A DNA stretch of 64,000 bases, taken from positions 744,001 to 808,000 of the forward strand of contig JBAJFE010000015.1 of NCBI GenBank assembly GCA_037903355.1, in the 5' to 3' direction. A program made the translations under genes and the position numbers. This stretch comes from Trichuris trichiura. Taxonomy: Eukaryota > Nematoda > Enoplea > Trichinellida > Trichuridae. Positions 47,200 to 64,000 of the stretch are shown in pieces. The notes under the pieces are model-generated. The model saw nothing but the letters and a program-made list of their open reading frames with translations. It did no database searches and was not told the DNA's origin. The number at the start of each line of letters is the position of its first letter. Position 1 is the first letter of the stretch.

Positions 47200-50100
47200 T
47201 TATTCAAACGTTTACTCGCGGAAATGTCAGGAATTCAGTGCATCGTTGGCAATTGAAGATAATCTTTTTCTGTCGGTAAGTTCCTAACCAATGGGCGCTG
47301 AAACAGAGCAAAACAATATCTTGTTTTTTCAGGAACATGGACCTTGTTGCCACATACTGACGATTGAAAGTTCTATCTTACGTGAAGGTTTTGTTACTTA
47401 CGCGAAGTCAAGGAGGTATCACTGGCGAGCCTTTCGTGACATGACACCTTAGCGACCATTCTGAAAATGAAGTAAAGTTAGTTTATATAATTCTATTATG
47501 GTCGCTCATTACGATACAAGAATATTTCCGCATCAACCGCCAGAAAATTGCTTTGCCACTTTCCTCTTTTGGTTGCGACAAGTTTTAAGAATGCAACGGT
47601 AGCTTCGGTGAATCTTGTAAACGTCAGTGTTACGTAACGAATGGCCGCGCAGGAATCTAAGATTGCCCGCTTTGATTGCAACAGTTTGCTAGTAATTTCT
47701 TTGGAAATTAAATAGTTCACAAGCACGCAGAAAGTTTTAGCGCTTATACAGTGCCGTTTTGTCAGGAGTTGCAGACAATAGCGGAAGATAGAGTCGCTCG
47801 CGCGATTGGTCAAGCAAGCAAATCAAATCAAAAGAACTGTTTAATTTTAAATGAACCGCTTTATTCAAACGAACACAACTTGAGTTTCTTACATACTGTA
47901 ATATTGTCAACGCGCTTGGTTTTTGTCCGCAAAACTTGCGCTTACACAAGACGAAAAAAATCGCATAGCTCCACATCTTCTGACTTGTCAACTAGCGTAA
48001 CGCAAGGCCAGTTATCATTTGATTTATGTAACAGGCAGCTGAAAAACGTTTATTTATTTTTCTGAGCGCAGGAGCTTCTCCGTCCTTTTAGAAAAGCATG
48101 CGCACTTGGAGTAGACTTTTTATTTAAAAGAGATCCTGTGTACCTCTGCCAAATCAGTGTTTTCATTGTATAAGTGGATTTCAGATTGATAAGTCAGTTA
48201 TCAGAGAGCTTTCCGAAACTTTTTAAAACTTCAGGTTACTGTACGTTCAAACACAAAAATAGTAACGAGCTGTAGAGTCTAGTTTAATGGAAACATCAAA
48301 GCGCGAATTGTTCGTTCTAGGAATCAAATGACCATTATGTTCCTATACTAACCTGAGAATCATTATAATATAAATTCATTTTCTCTTACTGTGGTTTTAA
48401 GGGAACAAGAGAGCTCTAAAGATTTATGTCTGCTTTTGTGAGAAGTAATTTTCAATTAGAATTGATATGATGCATTTTCCGACTCCGTAAGCGTAGACTG
48501 ATCTTTCAGTTTTGTAGCAATTGTTCGACTTGAGGACAGCGATCGTTTTAAATTAATTGACCTTGGTTTAGTGAGGCAACAAATAAAAAAGAGATCATCA
48601 CCAGTAGGTTGCCACAGTTTGGAAGATAAGTTCGAGCTAACGCTAACTTGACTTTGTTGCGTAATTTTGTTCCGAAAACTATTACGAAGCTTTTTCGCGC
48701 GCAAGAAACTGTGCTTGACTGGAGCTGCATGGATATCAATTACTCGCGCTTAAAAAGTATAGTCTTTGCCAAAGGTGGGACGGGCAGCCACATCACCTTT
48801 TATTTCGTTGAGAATGAATAGTCCCACCCCTGATTATCTGCATTTACTCCATCGAACTGATTGACTAGCTTTTTTTGCTCCCGTTTTATTGCAGGCAGTT
48901 TGGCCTTGCCACCTAATTATTTCTTTTCTTCCGACATGACAACGCGAACCAACCTTGGGCGTTGGTTATTTCGCATTGTCACGTTTTCAATAGCTCGCTC
49001 GCAAACTAGGTTTTCGATTCTCTGCATTCTTGCGCTTTTCTTCGGCTTCGAGCTTTCTTCCAATGGAGCACTAGCGTTCGATCCAGATAGCGCAATTTGT
49101 TTTGCGCTTCCCTGTTGCGCGCTAGCTTGGCAACGACGCGCATTTGAACGTTGGACGAATATTTGAATGCACCCCAGTATGCATAGGAGGAAAGTATTGC
49201 AGGTACGTTCATACTGTAAACGGTTTCCCAACTCTTGCCAAGGGCTACCGGTTGCCGGGAAAATTACGTGGTTAGTCGTTTGTGTGCGCCAGATTTAAAC
49301 TTTTGCATGAAAGCCCAAAATTTACGTCTTGTTTTTCCGTTCGTAAAATTTCCCTCCAGGCACACTGTTTAGCCGGTTTCATTCGTCACGTGCTTTTAAT
49401 GAAGGCGCTTGGGCTGAGGATAAACGGAGCAGGTTCCACATCTTTTTCCCGTCGAGCATAGCACGTGTTCTTTTCAACACTGGAGGTCTTCGCGTTCGGA
49501 GAACTCGCAATATGATACCTTTGGGTCAGTCGCCCTTCATACTGTGGAATTTCAGTCGCTTCCAGCCGGACAACGTCCGAATTGCTAACCTGCAAGAATA
49601 AGCGAATGTTTGCGCAGTGCGATAAGTTAGTTGGTACTTCGCTGTATTGCAGTTGCATTCCCCAAGTTTAGTAGTTGGGCATGCTATGTTGGTTTCGCTC
49701 CTATCGGTACGTGTTGCGATTGTCAGGCGGTAAGTGTGGGAAAATTCATCGTTCGCCTGCGGCGCATTCCTCAGGCTCGCTATACGATTGTTTTTCCCTT
49801 GATAAGAGTCTCCAAGCGATGACTAATTCGATTTTTGCATTAGGGGCCTGCAGAACGCCAACGCCATCGTTTTTCCATAATCAGTTCCGGAAGTTAGTTG
49901 TTGCTTATTCAACCAATTCACGCATCGTTCGTAGTTGTATTTGCCTGTTAAGGCGCATGATTGATGGTCGCATTGCTTCGCTTTTTCATTGCCTTTTAAC
50001 CAATTTTCCGATTTTCGATTCACTGCGGTAAGGCAGCTTGCTGTCTCTGTTCTCAACCCGGAAAAGGGCTGCATGTTAAACAGCTATTTTGCATGCTGCT

Positions 50101-50366
50101 GAATGACTAGACTGCTGTTGAATGAATTTCCACTGCAAGCAAGTACAGGTCACAGAGGACCAATTACCAGCTTTGTTCCAGCCGCGTCTTTCTGCCAAAG
50201 TTGACAGAAATGCAGCTTGTTCGGACAGTTCCGTTTTTATAAAGCCTTTTCGTCAACTGTCACTTTTGCTTAGTATTGATCATATATTAGGAAGGCGTTT
50301 AATTGGCACTGCGCCCTTGACTGGAGCACTGGAGGTCCTGGGAAGGTCAGTAACTCAACTAGCACG
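47200..50366. other. intergenic region between PMCA and lag-1
   Basis: No gene is supported. A 76-codon ATG frame at 48936-49166 has a hydrophobic stretch (FSILCILALFFGFELSS) but is opposed by a longer antisense frame, so it is not called. The last 500 bp before lag-1 carry the CSL site cluster. Confidence 0.5.
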
Positions 50367-50374
50367 TTCCCACG
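50367..50374 (-). promoter_or_regulatory. predicted CSL/LAG-1 binding site 1 upstream of lag-1
   Basis: The plus strand reads TTCCCACG, that is CGTGGGAA on the minus strand, a perfect CSL consensus. It lies about 480 bp upstream of the lag-1 ATG and is the first of three sites in the same orientation within 173 bp. Confidence 0.6.
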
Positions 50375-50453
50375 ATAGTTGAAGAAGCAGTGCACATCGT
50401 TCTTGCATATTAACATCGATTTGTCACTTTCTCGAAGAGGCAGTATTAATTGT

Positions 50454-50461
50454 TCCCACTC
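50454..50461 (-). promoter_or_regulatory. predicted CSL/LAG-1 binding site 2 upstream of lag-1
   Basis: The plus strand reads TTCCCACT, that is AGTGGGAA on the minus strand. It matches the core RTGGGAA and lies 87 bp after site 1, about 390 bp upstream of the lag-1 ATG. Confidence 0.55.
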
Positions 50462-50531
50462 GGCGTAAAGTTGGCATTTTTTCATACTCAAGGGGCAGTT
50501 GGTCGTTGGCGAGAATGGACTGGTTCCGTAT

Positions 50532-50539
50532 TTCCCACG
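50532..50539 (-). promoter_or_regulatory. predicted CSL/LAG-1 binding site 3 upstream of lag-1
   Basis: The plus strand reads TTCCCACG, that is CGTGGGAA on the minus strand, a perfect consensus. It lies 78 bp after site 2 and about 310 bp upstream of the lag-1 ATG. Confidence 0.6.
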
Positions 50540-50846
50540 TTGATTAAGCCTCTCAGTTAGAGTCTAAGGAGATAGCGCTGTCGCAGTCGGCATCGACCGA
50601 CCTTCCGTGTTCCGTTGGACCGTTGTCGCCGCCTTGTAACCTTTTTTTTCCCGCGGTGACCTATTGGTCTGTTTGTTCGTCCAACTAACTAGTCATCGAC
50701 CCTCGCTAGCACTTTCTCACGGAAGTGGCGCTTCATTCGTGACCTCCATCTCTGCCGATCGTAGTTACACTTTTTGATCATAATCCACAGGTTTCCAGTT
50801 GGGCTGGCCGAGCAGGTACGTCGCTGTCCCTTAGTGGGACGTTGCA

Positions 50847-55517
<4,671 letters not shown>

Positions 55518-55858
55518 TTGGATAGGAAAAAGGCTATCTGACGACGCGATGCACTATTAAGCCCTTTGTCCGACCGCTTTTCGTTTGAAACTTCATTCCT
55601 ACTTTCAATTTGCCAACACTGTCATTAACAGCGTTCATTGTTTTTTTTTAAAAAAAATAAGGCGGTTCATTTTTTCAGCGAATATTAGGCAAAACTTGAG
55701 TTATTCCAGTCCGCTATTTCAGGCAATTTTTTGTGCAAAATTTTCTTGTTTTAAATGCACTCGTTGCAAGAGAATGGTTATGTGCACTACGTTTACCTTC
55801 GTTTCACTCTTTGCTGCTTCCAAGTATTTAGCGCACAACTGTTTCTGTTATACGAAAA

Positions 55859-55864
55859 AATAAA
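55859..55864 (+). other. polyadenylation signal of lag-1
   Basis: AATAAA preceded by an A-rich run, 342 nt past the lag-1 stop. The position suits a 3' UTR of about 360 nt. Confidence 0.5.
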
Positions 55865-57859
55865 GCTTTATGTCAGATTTGTTCAATTGACTACATTGTA
55901 AAAAGGAAAATAAGAGTCGAGTCCTTTGAGGTAATGTTGCTGTCGTAAGCTTTCTGTTTGATGCGACATTTTTTCCAGCTCGCATTAGTTTTGCTGCAGT
56001 TGAACGCGCTTGCTTTTACCATTTTGTTTGCTTGCAGCGCAAAATATTTCATGAATTTGAAGGGCAACCTCCGTAATTCACTCATACGCTATCCGCAAAC
56101 TTGTGCTGCGCAGGTAAATGCGCCTTGTATTTTCTTAAAGTTTTAAGCTACCGTTAAAAAGTTACGCATGCAGAGAATTTGTGGACCGCACATCAGACGC
56201 TCCGGAGTAAATTTATGCTTTAGAAATGCGTGCGAAAAAACTGTACACCGTCGTTTTCTTGCATTTTTTAATGGTCAAAAATCAGCAGGAATATAGAAAC
56301 AGAAGCAAACGGATTGCGATTTCACCCTTATGGAAGTTTAAACTTAAATTCGTACCATTATTACCTGCGCACTCACGAAGAAACTGTAGTGAGTGAACGA
56401 ATCCATTGTTACGTGGCGTCTCACCGAATCGACTCGCACCGGCTAGAAGCTGCGTCAGGTAAGTGTTTTTAATTTTCATTTAAAGCAATAAGGCGGCAAT
56501 GAAACCGATGCTGTTGTTGCTCACTAGCGGCTAGCAATAACTCGAACAGATAACTGCCTAGCTTTGTTTGAAGAATTTTCTGAGGTGCATTTGTTAAGTA
56601 ATCGGTGTTCTAACAACGTGAATAAACTGTCAAAAGCCAAAGGGCAGCGAAGCGTAACCATAAGGTCTCGTCGCGTAAAAAAGCAACCACTGTACTTGGG
56701 TTGTCCTGAAAGCGTTCGTTTGAGAAACGATTGGTAGGAACAGTGTGCAATGCAGCCCTTTGTCCATCAGTTCGCTAAACCATCACAACTACAGCCGCTA
56801 TCATTATGTTATTTTAACTTTTAAGGTTCTGTAGTTAGAATTAGCATACTATGCGTGATTTTGTCGCCATCTAACCTGCTTATAACGTCTGTTTAAGCGC
56901 GGGCTCGTCGTTTGCTCGTATTGTCGAGTACATTAATCGTTTAGCTTTTAAAAAAGATAACTTTGAACTTATAAGTTGGGGACACAGATGCGTCTAGACA
57001 ATTGTTGCGCGTTTGTTACTGGCGTTCTTTGCATAATGTTGTTGGTTCTTTCCCGCCTGTTAACTTCGCGCTTTTTAGTAGAAATAATGTTACAATTGAA
57101 CAAATAGCAAGACAGACCATTTAGCTGATCTTATTTGGTAATTTGTTTTGTTGTCAATAAACATGCCCAGCAAGAAGCATGCACTCGAGCTGGTCAACTT
57201 TATCAATTGAAACGGTGTCATTCGAATTTTCGGTTGGGCAGTTTTTGCGGTCACGTTTAAATTTTAACCGGCAATTCGCAACTGGTTAATAACGCGCGTC
57301 TTATTTATAGTACCTTTGACTCTTTTTTCATACTATCCTCTGTTCGGCGTACGCACTTGCGTATGAAGTTGTAAGATAGAGCGTCCATTGGGTTGTAGAA
57401 AAAATTGTTTTTCAAATTCTTTGTTTATTGATCTTCGTACGATTAATGCGATGTTCAGTTTCAGTGGCCTCTTTTTGTCCAATTTCAAATTGATGCATTT
57501 TCGATTACGCGTAGCTTAGCGACGGGTTTAGTAATCTTTTCATTCCAGCATGGAAGATGCAAACAGCGGTTATTAAGCGTCTTGTTAAATTCCATTGAAA
57601 AGTCATTTCATTCATTGGCGCAATCCATTCTGTTGATTGACGTCAATTTTATCCAACGGCAAGCTAATTGTTTAGCTGCCGACGCGTTTTCGGGAAATGG
57701 GCAGTTCGTAATTGCTTCTTCCAATAGTGTCTTCGCTTTATTTGTTGTTGTTTCTGGCCGACTTAATGGGGCGGTTTCTTTTCAAGTGAAATTTCAAGTA
57801 ACAGCCATTTTTCTTTACAGTAGGCTGCGCGGGCACCTTTTAATAATTGATTTTCTTAT
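55865..57859. other. gene-poor intergenic region
   Basis: AT-rich sequence with short frames only. No gene, RNA or repeat recognised. Confidence 0.6.
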
Positions 57860-58190
57860 ATTTATTAATTACGGGAAACGTTCAAACGGTTTATTATGCA
57901 CTCACTCACAAATTCCAAATCTTCGGAGCTTTCATAGCTTGGCACGTTCCGTTTCCCCTATCACAAATACATGCCCTATGTGCGGTGAGATTAGTGGTGT
58001 AGGGGTAGGTCGAGTTACTTAAATACCGGCTATGTAACTAACCTGTTCTAACTCCACTAACCTCACCGTATATAGGGCCTCTACTTGTGACAGGGAAAAC
58101 GGAGCGCGCTAGGCTTCGGAAGCTCTGAAAATTTAGAATTTGTGTGTGAGTACATAAGCGATATATGCGTTTTCCGTAATTATTAAATAC
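57860..58190. repeat. large imperfect inverted repeat
   Basis: Sequence from about 57860-58003 is complementary to about 58054-58190, at roughly 80% by eye, with a 50-nt centre. Paired blocks include cggtgagattagtgg with ccactaacctcaccg, and tgcactcactcacaaatt with aatttgtgtgtgagtaca. No flanking direct repeat or shared leader was found, so it is kept apart from the four hairpin insertions. It may be an old foldback element. Confidence 0.7.
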
Positions 58191-61100
58191 GTAAAATTTC
58201 AAAACGCCGTTATAAAGTCCTTGTTTTTCGACTGAACTGATTTTTATGTTTCTTAATAGTTGTTAAGCATTAAGTTGAACATCTGTTGAGTGTTGTTAGA
58301 TAACAGGCAGGGAAAGGTATCGACTTAATTGTTCTCGTCTTTTGTAAAGCATCACTGGGCTTTCTGATTGATCGTATCCTGCTGCTGGGTTATCCATTTT
58401 GAGTGAGGCTGACTTAGCAATTGGGAAAAACAGGTAAATAAGCAATTTGACTTTCTTACCAACATTTATGTGCTGCCAAGAGTATGCCAATGCCTTACGC
58501 TGATATTATCATTGAAACTATGGTTAGGGTGAAGTAGAATCTTTGCAAATTAGCTCACTAGCTACGTTACCTTGATTAATTGATTTACACAATTGTTTGA
58601 CCAGTTCAAGTAATCTCCGTATCACTCTTACTGACAATATTATGGTGCTGGTTGGCCCCACGAATTTTAAAAAATAATCTATGTCAATTTCTTTCATTTG
58701 TAGCGTCAACTGCGTCGAGTGGGGTGGAATTAAGTATAATAGTCTATTTTGCATATTTGACAATTTGAAAGTGTCAAACGAATGGGCTTTAAAAAATTCC
58801 TATCATAGAATCTATCCAGAGCAAAAGAATAGTTATTGACATCGTTTGCCTCTTTTGGGGATTCGTGAGCATTTACAACATTATGAAATGCTTTTGAAGT
58901 TGACAAGATGTTACTTTAAGCGCACTCCTGGTTGTTGCAAGCATTGCCCACTAATGAACAATTTTTGGCGGTTCAATTGAATTCATTGTGTTTCCCCTAA
59001 AAAGGAAGAAGTTTACGAACGAAACGATATGTAACGTCACTTAAGCTTTATGACGTTGAGCACGCGACGCCGTTATTCCGCTGCTAATGTAAACGAAATC
59101 GGAAGACGCAAATGACTTGTTAATTTGAAAATTGCCTTCGAAGTTGTGTTGTGTACATAAGAAAACATCCCATCGTGCAAGTGCATTTTCCTTATGGTTT
59201 CAAACCACCTTCTGTTCACACATATCTCGGGAATAAAGTTGGGTGCTTATCACCAAAAATTGCCTTACTTTGAATTGTTCTACGAACGAACATGCCTATT
59301 ATATTTTCTATCTTTAGCGTATTACGAGGAATAGTTCTCTCTTAGTTTCAAGCTTTTTTTGTGCGCTGAAGCAGAAAAGCGGGAATTCTCAAGACGCTTT
59401 AGCTTACCATCGTATCTTTCTTGCCAAATAAATTGTCTTTCTTCGCATTGAGAGCCATCTTATCGAAAAAAACACGTTTTTATTTACATAAATTAAAATG
59501 AACAGTTGGCGAGTTGTAACGAATCTTTCGATTTGAAAAAGCTGCCGAAATGCTTTTTCTCAAGAACGTCAGCGTGTCCGTACCGGCGTTGAACGTTTCC
59601 AGAGATGTCCAATGGTCACTTGAAGTTTGCTTAGCGGTTTGCTCAGTTCCACTTGTTTGCACACTTGCCTTAATTGTAGCCGATGCAAACGGGCATCCAA
59701 TTCGCGTATTTTTTCTTCGTCTCCATCAGCTATGATGTTGCAAAGGATGTTCAAGTATTCTCGTATTGAATTGGCGTCTGTTACGTGTTGCTGCCTCGTT
59801 GTGGACCGTCGATTTGCTGAAGGAAAAAAAGTTTTCTCTAGGCAACTGCCTTAAACATGGCGGAACCGTTTGGACACTTTTAAAAGTATGAGCAGTGCCC
59901 ACGGATGGGTGTTTAGTCTTTTGCATGCAAACATACATTGATAGATTAGTAACTGTCAGTACGAGACGATATTCCTTTCGTGCCTGGCACAAAATTGACA
60001 TGCTGTTATTTTTATTTCTTTTTTCTCACTTACTGAATACAACGTAGCTGCTTGCCGCCAGTTTATGAAAAATGAGGATGTAGAATATTACTGCCAGCGA
60101 TACCATTGTAGTCGACGTAGATGAGCCTGTACCAATAGTCTTTTCTTGTCTAATCGCTTGAGGGTGATTCCAGTATGCGTCCTAGGAGAGTCTGGTGCTC
60201 TGCCAGTATGCCACAGTTTAAGATTTGACTGACTTTTCCGAAAGACAGCATTTCTTTTATAGAATGCTTACCAATTAGCTTCCGCCCCCTATCGTCTTGG
60301 TGCCCCCACCTTGCTTGGCCAACTTGCGTAGGTTCACATAGCTTGTTTACCACTTTACTTTTAAAGACTACATGAGACGCAGTTGGCGCCTTTGGTCAGA
60401 ATTTGGCTTTTTCAATTGCAGCGAAGCTACATAATGTCCTCTTGGGTATTATGGTAATGGGAAACTGAACATTTGTCAATCAGAAAAGGACCGACTCGCC
60501 GGTGGGCGTTTTTATTCGTTGTACACCAGTTATCTTCGCCACGCAACTGTCCAGTTGTGTGCATTTCAGTAATACAATTTTTCGCGAGAGAAAACCTGAA
60601 TGTTTTCCTATTGTTGGTTGACCTGCAAGAAAAGATGGCAAAACGATTTTCTTTTTCATCGGTTCTTAAGTTTTCTATTGGGACATATTTTTTTCAGTCA
60701 ACTTCGCCTCTAAGCGGTACGACGTATCAACGCGTTCACCTCGTTTTGAGAAATTGTGCGTCCTTAATGTTCACAAATCAGGAACTGAAAAGTAGCGTAT
60801 CGCTTTGCGACAACGTGTTGACTCATTCTCTAATTGCGGGAAGTGACATTTTCAAAAGTAGAACTTATTGAAATTGCCACACGCCCAACGCCAACGTGGA
60901 CCACCCATTGGTTTTTGTTCAAATGCTCGATGACCATTGACGTTTTCGGTAGCGGCGGCGCTCGCTTAGAATAGCGGAATAATGATAGCGCAGCGACGTC
61001 GGATCTCCGTTTCTTTGCCGGAACGGAAACTACGTCACAGGTTAAATCAAACAGGAATTCAATCAATGCATTCGTTGACCTTTCCCGCCGTTTGGCGCAA

Positions 61101-62997
61101 TTAGCGCAAAAAATATCCACCCTCCTATCCGGAGCACATATTTCTGACGTAACTCTTCTCGCGAGATTTTCTCAGGTATTACTTTATGAATTGCAGTTGC
61201 AAGACGCGCGCTGCGCGAAGCCATTTGAACAAGTCGGGTTTTTAATTTTAAGACTATTGGTATTTAAAATGCGTTGGAGCTAACAGTTTTTGCGCGCGGC
61301 AGTACTGAGAACTGGGTTAATTGCTTTGCGTACACGTTCGACTAGACTGCATCAAAAGGCCTTATTTCGCTTGCTTTTACGTCTCCCAACGGAAGTGGCT
61401 GATCTGTTAAAAGAAATGTTTAAGTGATTTGTTGCTTTTGTACTCACCAGTTTTTTTCTGGAAGACGAAAATAGCTTCACCAGACCGGTTGACCTGCTTT
61501 GGGCAATGAAGGTTGTTGCCCCTTAAAAGTTTGGTGAGCTGTTTTATTTTTAGCGGAAATCAATATAGGGGTGCTATCAATAATTGTCCTAGTCATAGAG
61601 GTCATTGAAACTAACGATTTTAATACTATGATTTGATGACTGTTGCTATGTCGTAAGAGAACTACTGGCCCACTAAAGAACAGTTGCTCTTTGCCAGATG
61701 TCCTCCGCGCTTGATCGTACCTGATGGCATTTTTTTCAATTCCATTTAGTATAAATGTCAAAAATAGGAACTCTTAAATATTGTGCCCTAATTAGGCTTT
61801 TCTCTTCTGCTTTTAGATAAAATCGGAAATCTGTTTCCATTTTCAAGGTTTTACACTTCAAATAACTGTCTCCCGCGAGGGCGGTATCCGTTTAGCTATA
61901 AAGATTGATCCGACAACTCAAATTCAATTCCTCCGTGGAAGTCTTGGGGTTTTGCTTCACTTTTTCGCCTTGTTACTTTGAATTTTTGTTCGAAGTATGC
62001 GAAGAGATGTCGAAGAAGTTTTTACTTAGCCTAGTTGGTCATGCATTAAGGTGGCGGTTCCAGCGAAATTCCCATTGCACACTTAGGAAGTGCGAGCACC
62101 TAGCTGTGATGTTTGGCGTCAAAAGTCTCTCTGTAGCAGGGAAGTCTTTTATGTGATGCTTGTATTTGCGTAAACTATTCAACCGCCTTCAGTTTAGTTG
62201 ACCTTTTTTCTAAGCGAGTGAATGTTCTCCGCAGATTGTTTTTGCTGACTGAAGATTGTGTGTGCGTTAGGTTTTTTTACAGGTGGCCATTCAAATGTTG
62301 ATTCTTAAAAAAGCTCAAGAAGCTCATGGTAAAAGTTTCAAATTGTAAATTAAGCACTGATGCTTCTAAGTTGGTGCTGTGTTATTTTTGCCAAGGATCC
62401 AGAGGAAATCCAGTTGGTTCCGTATTTGTCTCCGTAATTAATCACTCCTGGTAGCGTGTTTTCTCGTTGGTTGATGTACTGTACCACTACGCGTAGCATT
62501 TGTAGCCGCAAGAACGTCGTCAGTGCGACGTAGAAACTGAAAACGTACACGCAGTTTTAGATGTTTGCAAATAAATGACGAAGCGGAAGGCTTTATGCCG
62601 GCTTTATTTCAGCTAGAAATTTCATATAAAATTTATACGGTAACGAGTTTGTTCATTTGCTACAAAGCAATTTTTATTTCTTGAACTTTCAAGGCTGAAC
62701 TTGTCCCATCGTTGGCGCAAAATCAATCTATAAAGTTTTCACGTTCGAGGCACGCCGCCGTTTAAAGTAGGAGAGCGGGAATTTTAACGCAAAAATCCAT
62801 CCGTTTCAGTGTAGCTACCATAATACCATCTGTAAGTAGGCGATAACTGAAAATAATTAAGTACAATGAATAAGATGAACGTGATATAATGTAACAAAGT
62901 AAAAAGGAGTAAATTTAGGGCTTTTGTAAATCAAAGTAGTGAACAAAGATAGAAATGAAAAGCAGTGAAAAGCTGAGGTAATGGAAGCGAAATAAAG
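58191..62997. other. gene-poor intergenic region
   Basis: Short frames on both strands, none recognisable. A clean acceptor (tttttttacag) at about 62271-62281 precedes a short open stretch ending in TAA near 62348, which could be the end of an unseen small gene. Confidence 0.5.
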
Positions 62998-63153
62998 TAA
63001 AACGAAAAACTTTTTGTAAATGTAACTTCTTGGTACGGGACCGTATAGTTTCATGTCGAGTTTCTTTTACGGAAAGTTTGTCCCGTTGATAATATTTTTA
63101 TTATCAACGGGACAAACTTTCCGTAAAAGAAACTCGACATAAAACGAAAAACT
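62998..63153. mobile_element. hairpin insertion E (perfect 42-bp arms) flanked by a 14-bp direct repeat
   Basis: The direct repeat taaaacgaaaaact occurs at 62998-63011 and 63140-63153 (the first base of the right copy overlaps the arm end). The leader 63012-63052 shares ttcttggtacgggaccgtat with element D and ends agtttc. The arms 63053-63094 and 63099-63140 are perfectly complementary with a TTTT loop. Perfect arms suggest this is the youngest copy. It lies within a purine-rich tract that has an inverted partner further right. Confidence 0.8.
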
Positions 63154-64000
63154 AAGTGAATTGTAAAGTTGAAACGAAAAATAAACAATAAAATATCTCG
63201 AGAGCGAATTTAATTATGTTTTCTTTATTTCCAATTCCCAAACTACGTTTCACTTCACTTTCCGTTTTACTTTATTTCATTTTTATTATTTCATCGGTTA
63301 GTTCAGTTTTCGTTTCTGTTTTGTTTATTATTACGATTTTTAGGAAAAGCTTTATTTGTTAAGCCTGAGGCTGAGCACGAGTCGCGGCGTGTTTTAAAAG
63401 CTCCGTCAAAATGAAGTTTCTAACTCCTAGATTTGGTATATATTACCGATTTATGAAATTTAAGAGTATATATTAGTAAAAACCCCGTATTGTCTTGTTA
63501 TGTTTTCAAATTGATTTCAATATATTTTTTGATAGATAATATGTTATCTGCCTCCAAAAAGAAGAGGTTTACTGTATAAGCTTCGGACGTCAAGTTTTAA
63601 ATTGTAGCAGGACTTGAACCTGAAATTCATGGCTTCATCATTATCGCACGGATGGCAGGAAAAGATCAGCCTTGAGAAGAGGTCTATCTCCGCAGATAGA
63701 AATAATTTTTTTAGCAGATGAGCGTGATGCTTTTCGTAAAATTACGTCAACAGATATTGCTCTTGATACCCTGACCCGTCTGTAGCGTGAGGAGTGCTCG
63801 CCGTTGGGTCGCTCTTCCTTGTCCCAAGTCCCTGGTAGTACCCGAAAGCTCCGTAAGCAACGTTTATAACATTATATGTAAAATACGGGTTAAAATCTGT
63901 AAAAGTTTTTTCAAAAAAGAAATTAAAAACTCGTTACGAAGAAGAAGAAGAAAAAGAAACAAGAAAAGCAAGATACTATTATTAACTTTAGGTTTAATAA
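63154..64000. other. AT-rich tail of the window
   Basis: A pyrimidine-rich stretch (63205-63350) complements the purine-rich tract around element E. The end (63935-63975) is GAA-rich. No gene seen. Confidence 0.6.

Noticed and set aside
48936..49166. 76-codon ATG frame with a hydrophobic segment
   Set aside because: Opposed by a longer antisense frame, no splice or homology support.
63596..63660. tRNA-like sequence (gcaggacttgaacctg)
   Set aside because: A T-arm-like motif is present on the minus strand, but no convincing anticodon stem or acceptor stem could be formed.

Overview
The window is nuclear DNA of a nematode. The evidence is short introns (mostly 45-60 bp) with TTTCAG-type acceptors, a CSL/LAG-1 protein carrying the [12 protein letters not shown] variant I associate with nematode LAG-1, and animal genes spread over many exons at roughly 40% GC. 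The moderate GC and large gene-poor gaps suggest an early-branching (Trichuris-like) lineage, but that is inference; no species marker is present.

Four genes are well supported. A tRNA-Thr(CGU) lies on the minus strand at 3019-3091. Three protein genes lie on the plus strand. (1) 6043-21769 is a sorbin/vinexin/ponsin (SORBS) family adaptor, modelled here with 25 phase-consistent exons (1504 aa). It has a poly-proline tract, the [10 protein letters not shown] motif and three C-terminal SH3 domains. (2) 38038-47111 is a plasma-membrane Ca2+-transporting P-type ATPase (PMCA), complete in 14 exons (1125 aa). (3) 50847-55517 is the Notch-pathway DNA-binding protein CSL (LAG-1/Su(H)/RBPJ), complete in 8 exons (714 aa). 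All three models sum to whole codons with every junction in phase. The genes are unrelated in function (cytoskeletal adhesion, Ca2+ export, Notch transcription) and far apart, with no sign of an operon.

The rest is intergenic DNA and long introns: about 16 kb between SORBS and PMCA, and about 8.5 kb after lag-1. It holds coding-like islands that I cannot assign (24.7-25.1, 32.7-36.1, 53.4 kb), a possible decayed transposase fragment near 4.3 kb, simple repeats and several inverted repeats.

The most interesting non-genic signal is a set of four insertions (1.2, 33.5, 39.6 and 63.0 kb) with one shared architecture: a 13-14 bp direct repeat, a 34-42 nt single-copy leader ending in GTTTC/TTTTC, then a long hairpin beginning AT(A)GT, then the second copy of the direct repeat. 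The hairpins are unrelated in sequence, but two leaders share 20 identical bases. A second notable signal is a cluster of three consensus CSL sites (GTGGGAA) within 173 bp upstream of lag-1, with a fourth in its third intron, suggesting that lag-1 regulates itself.
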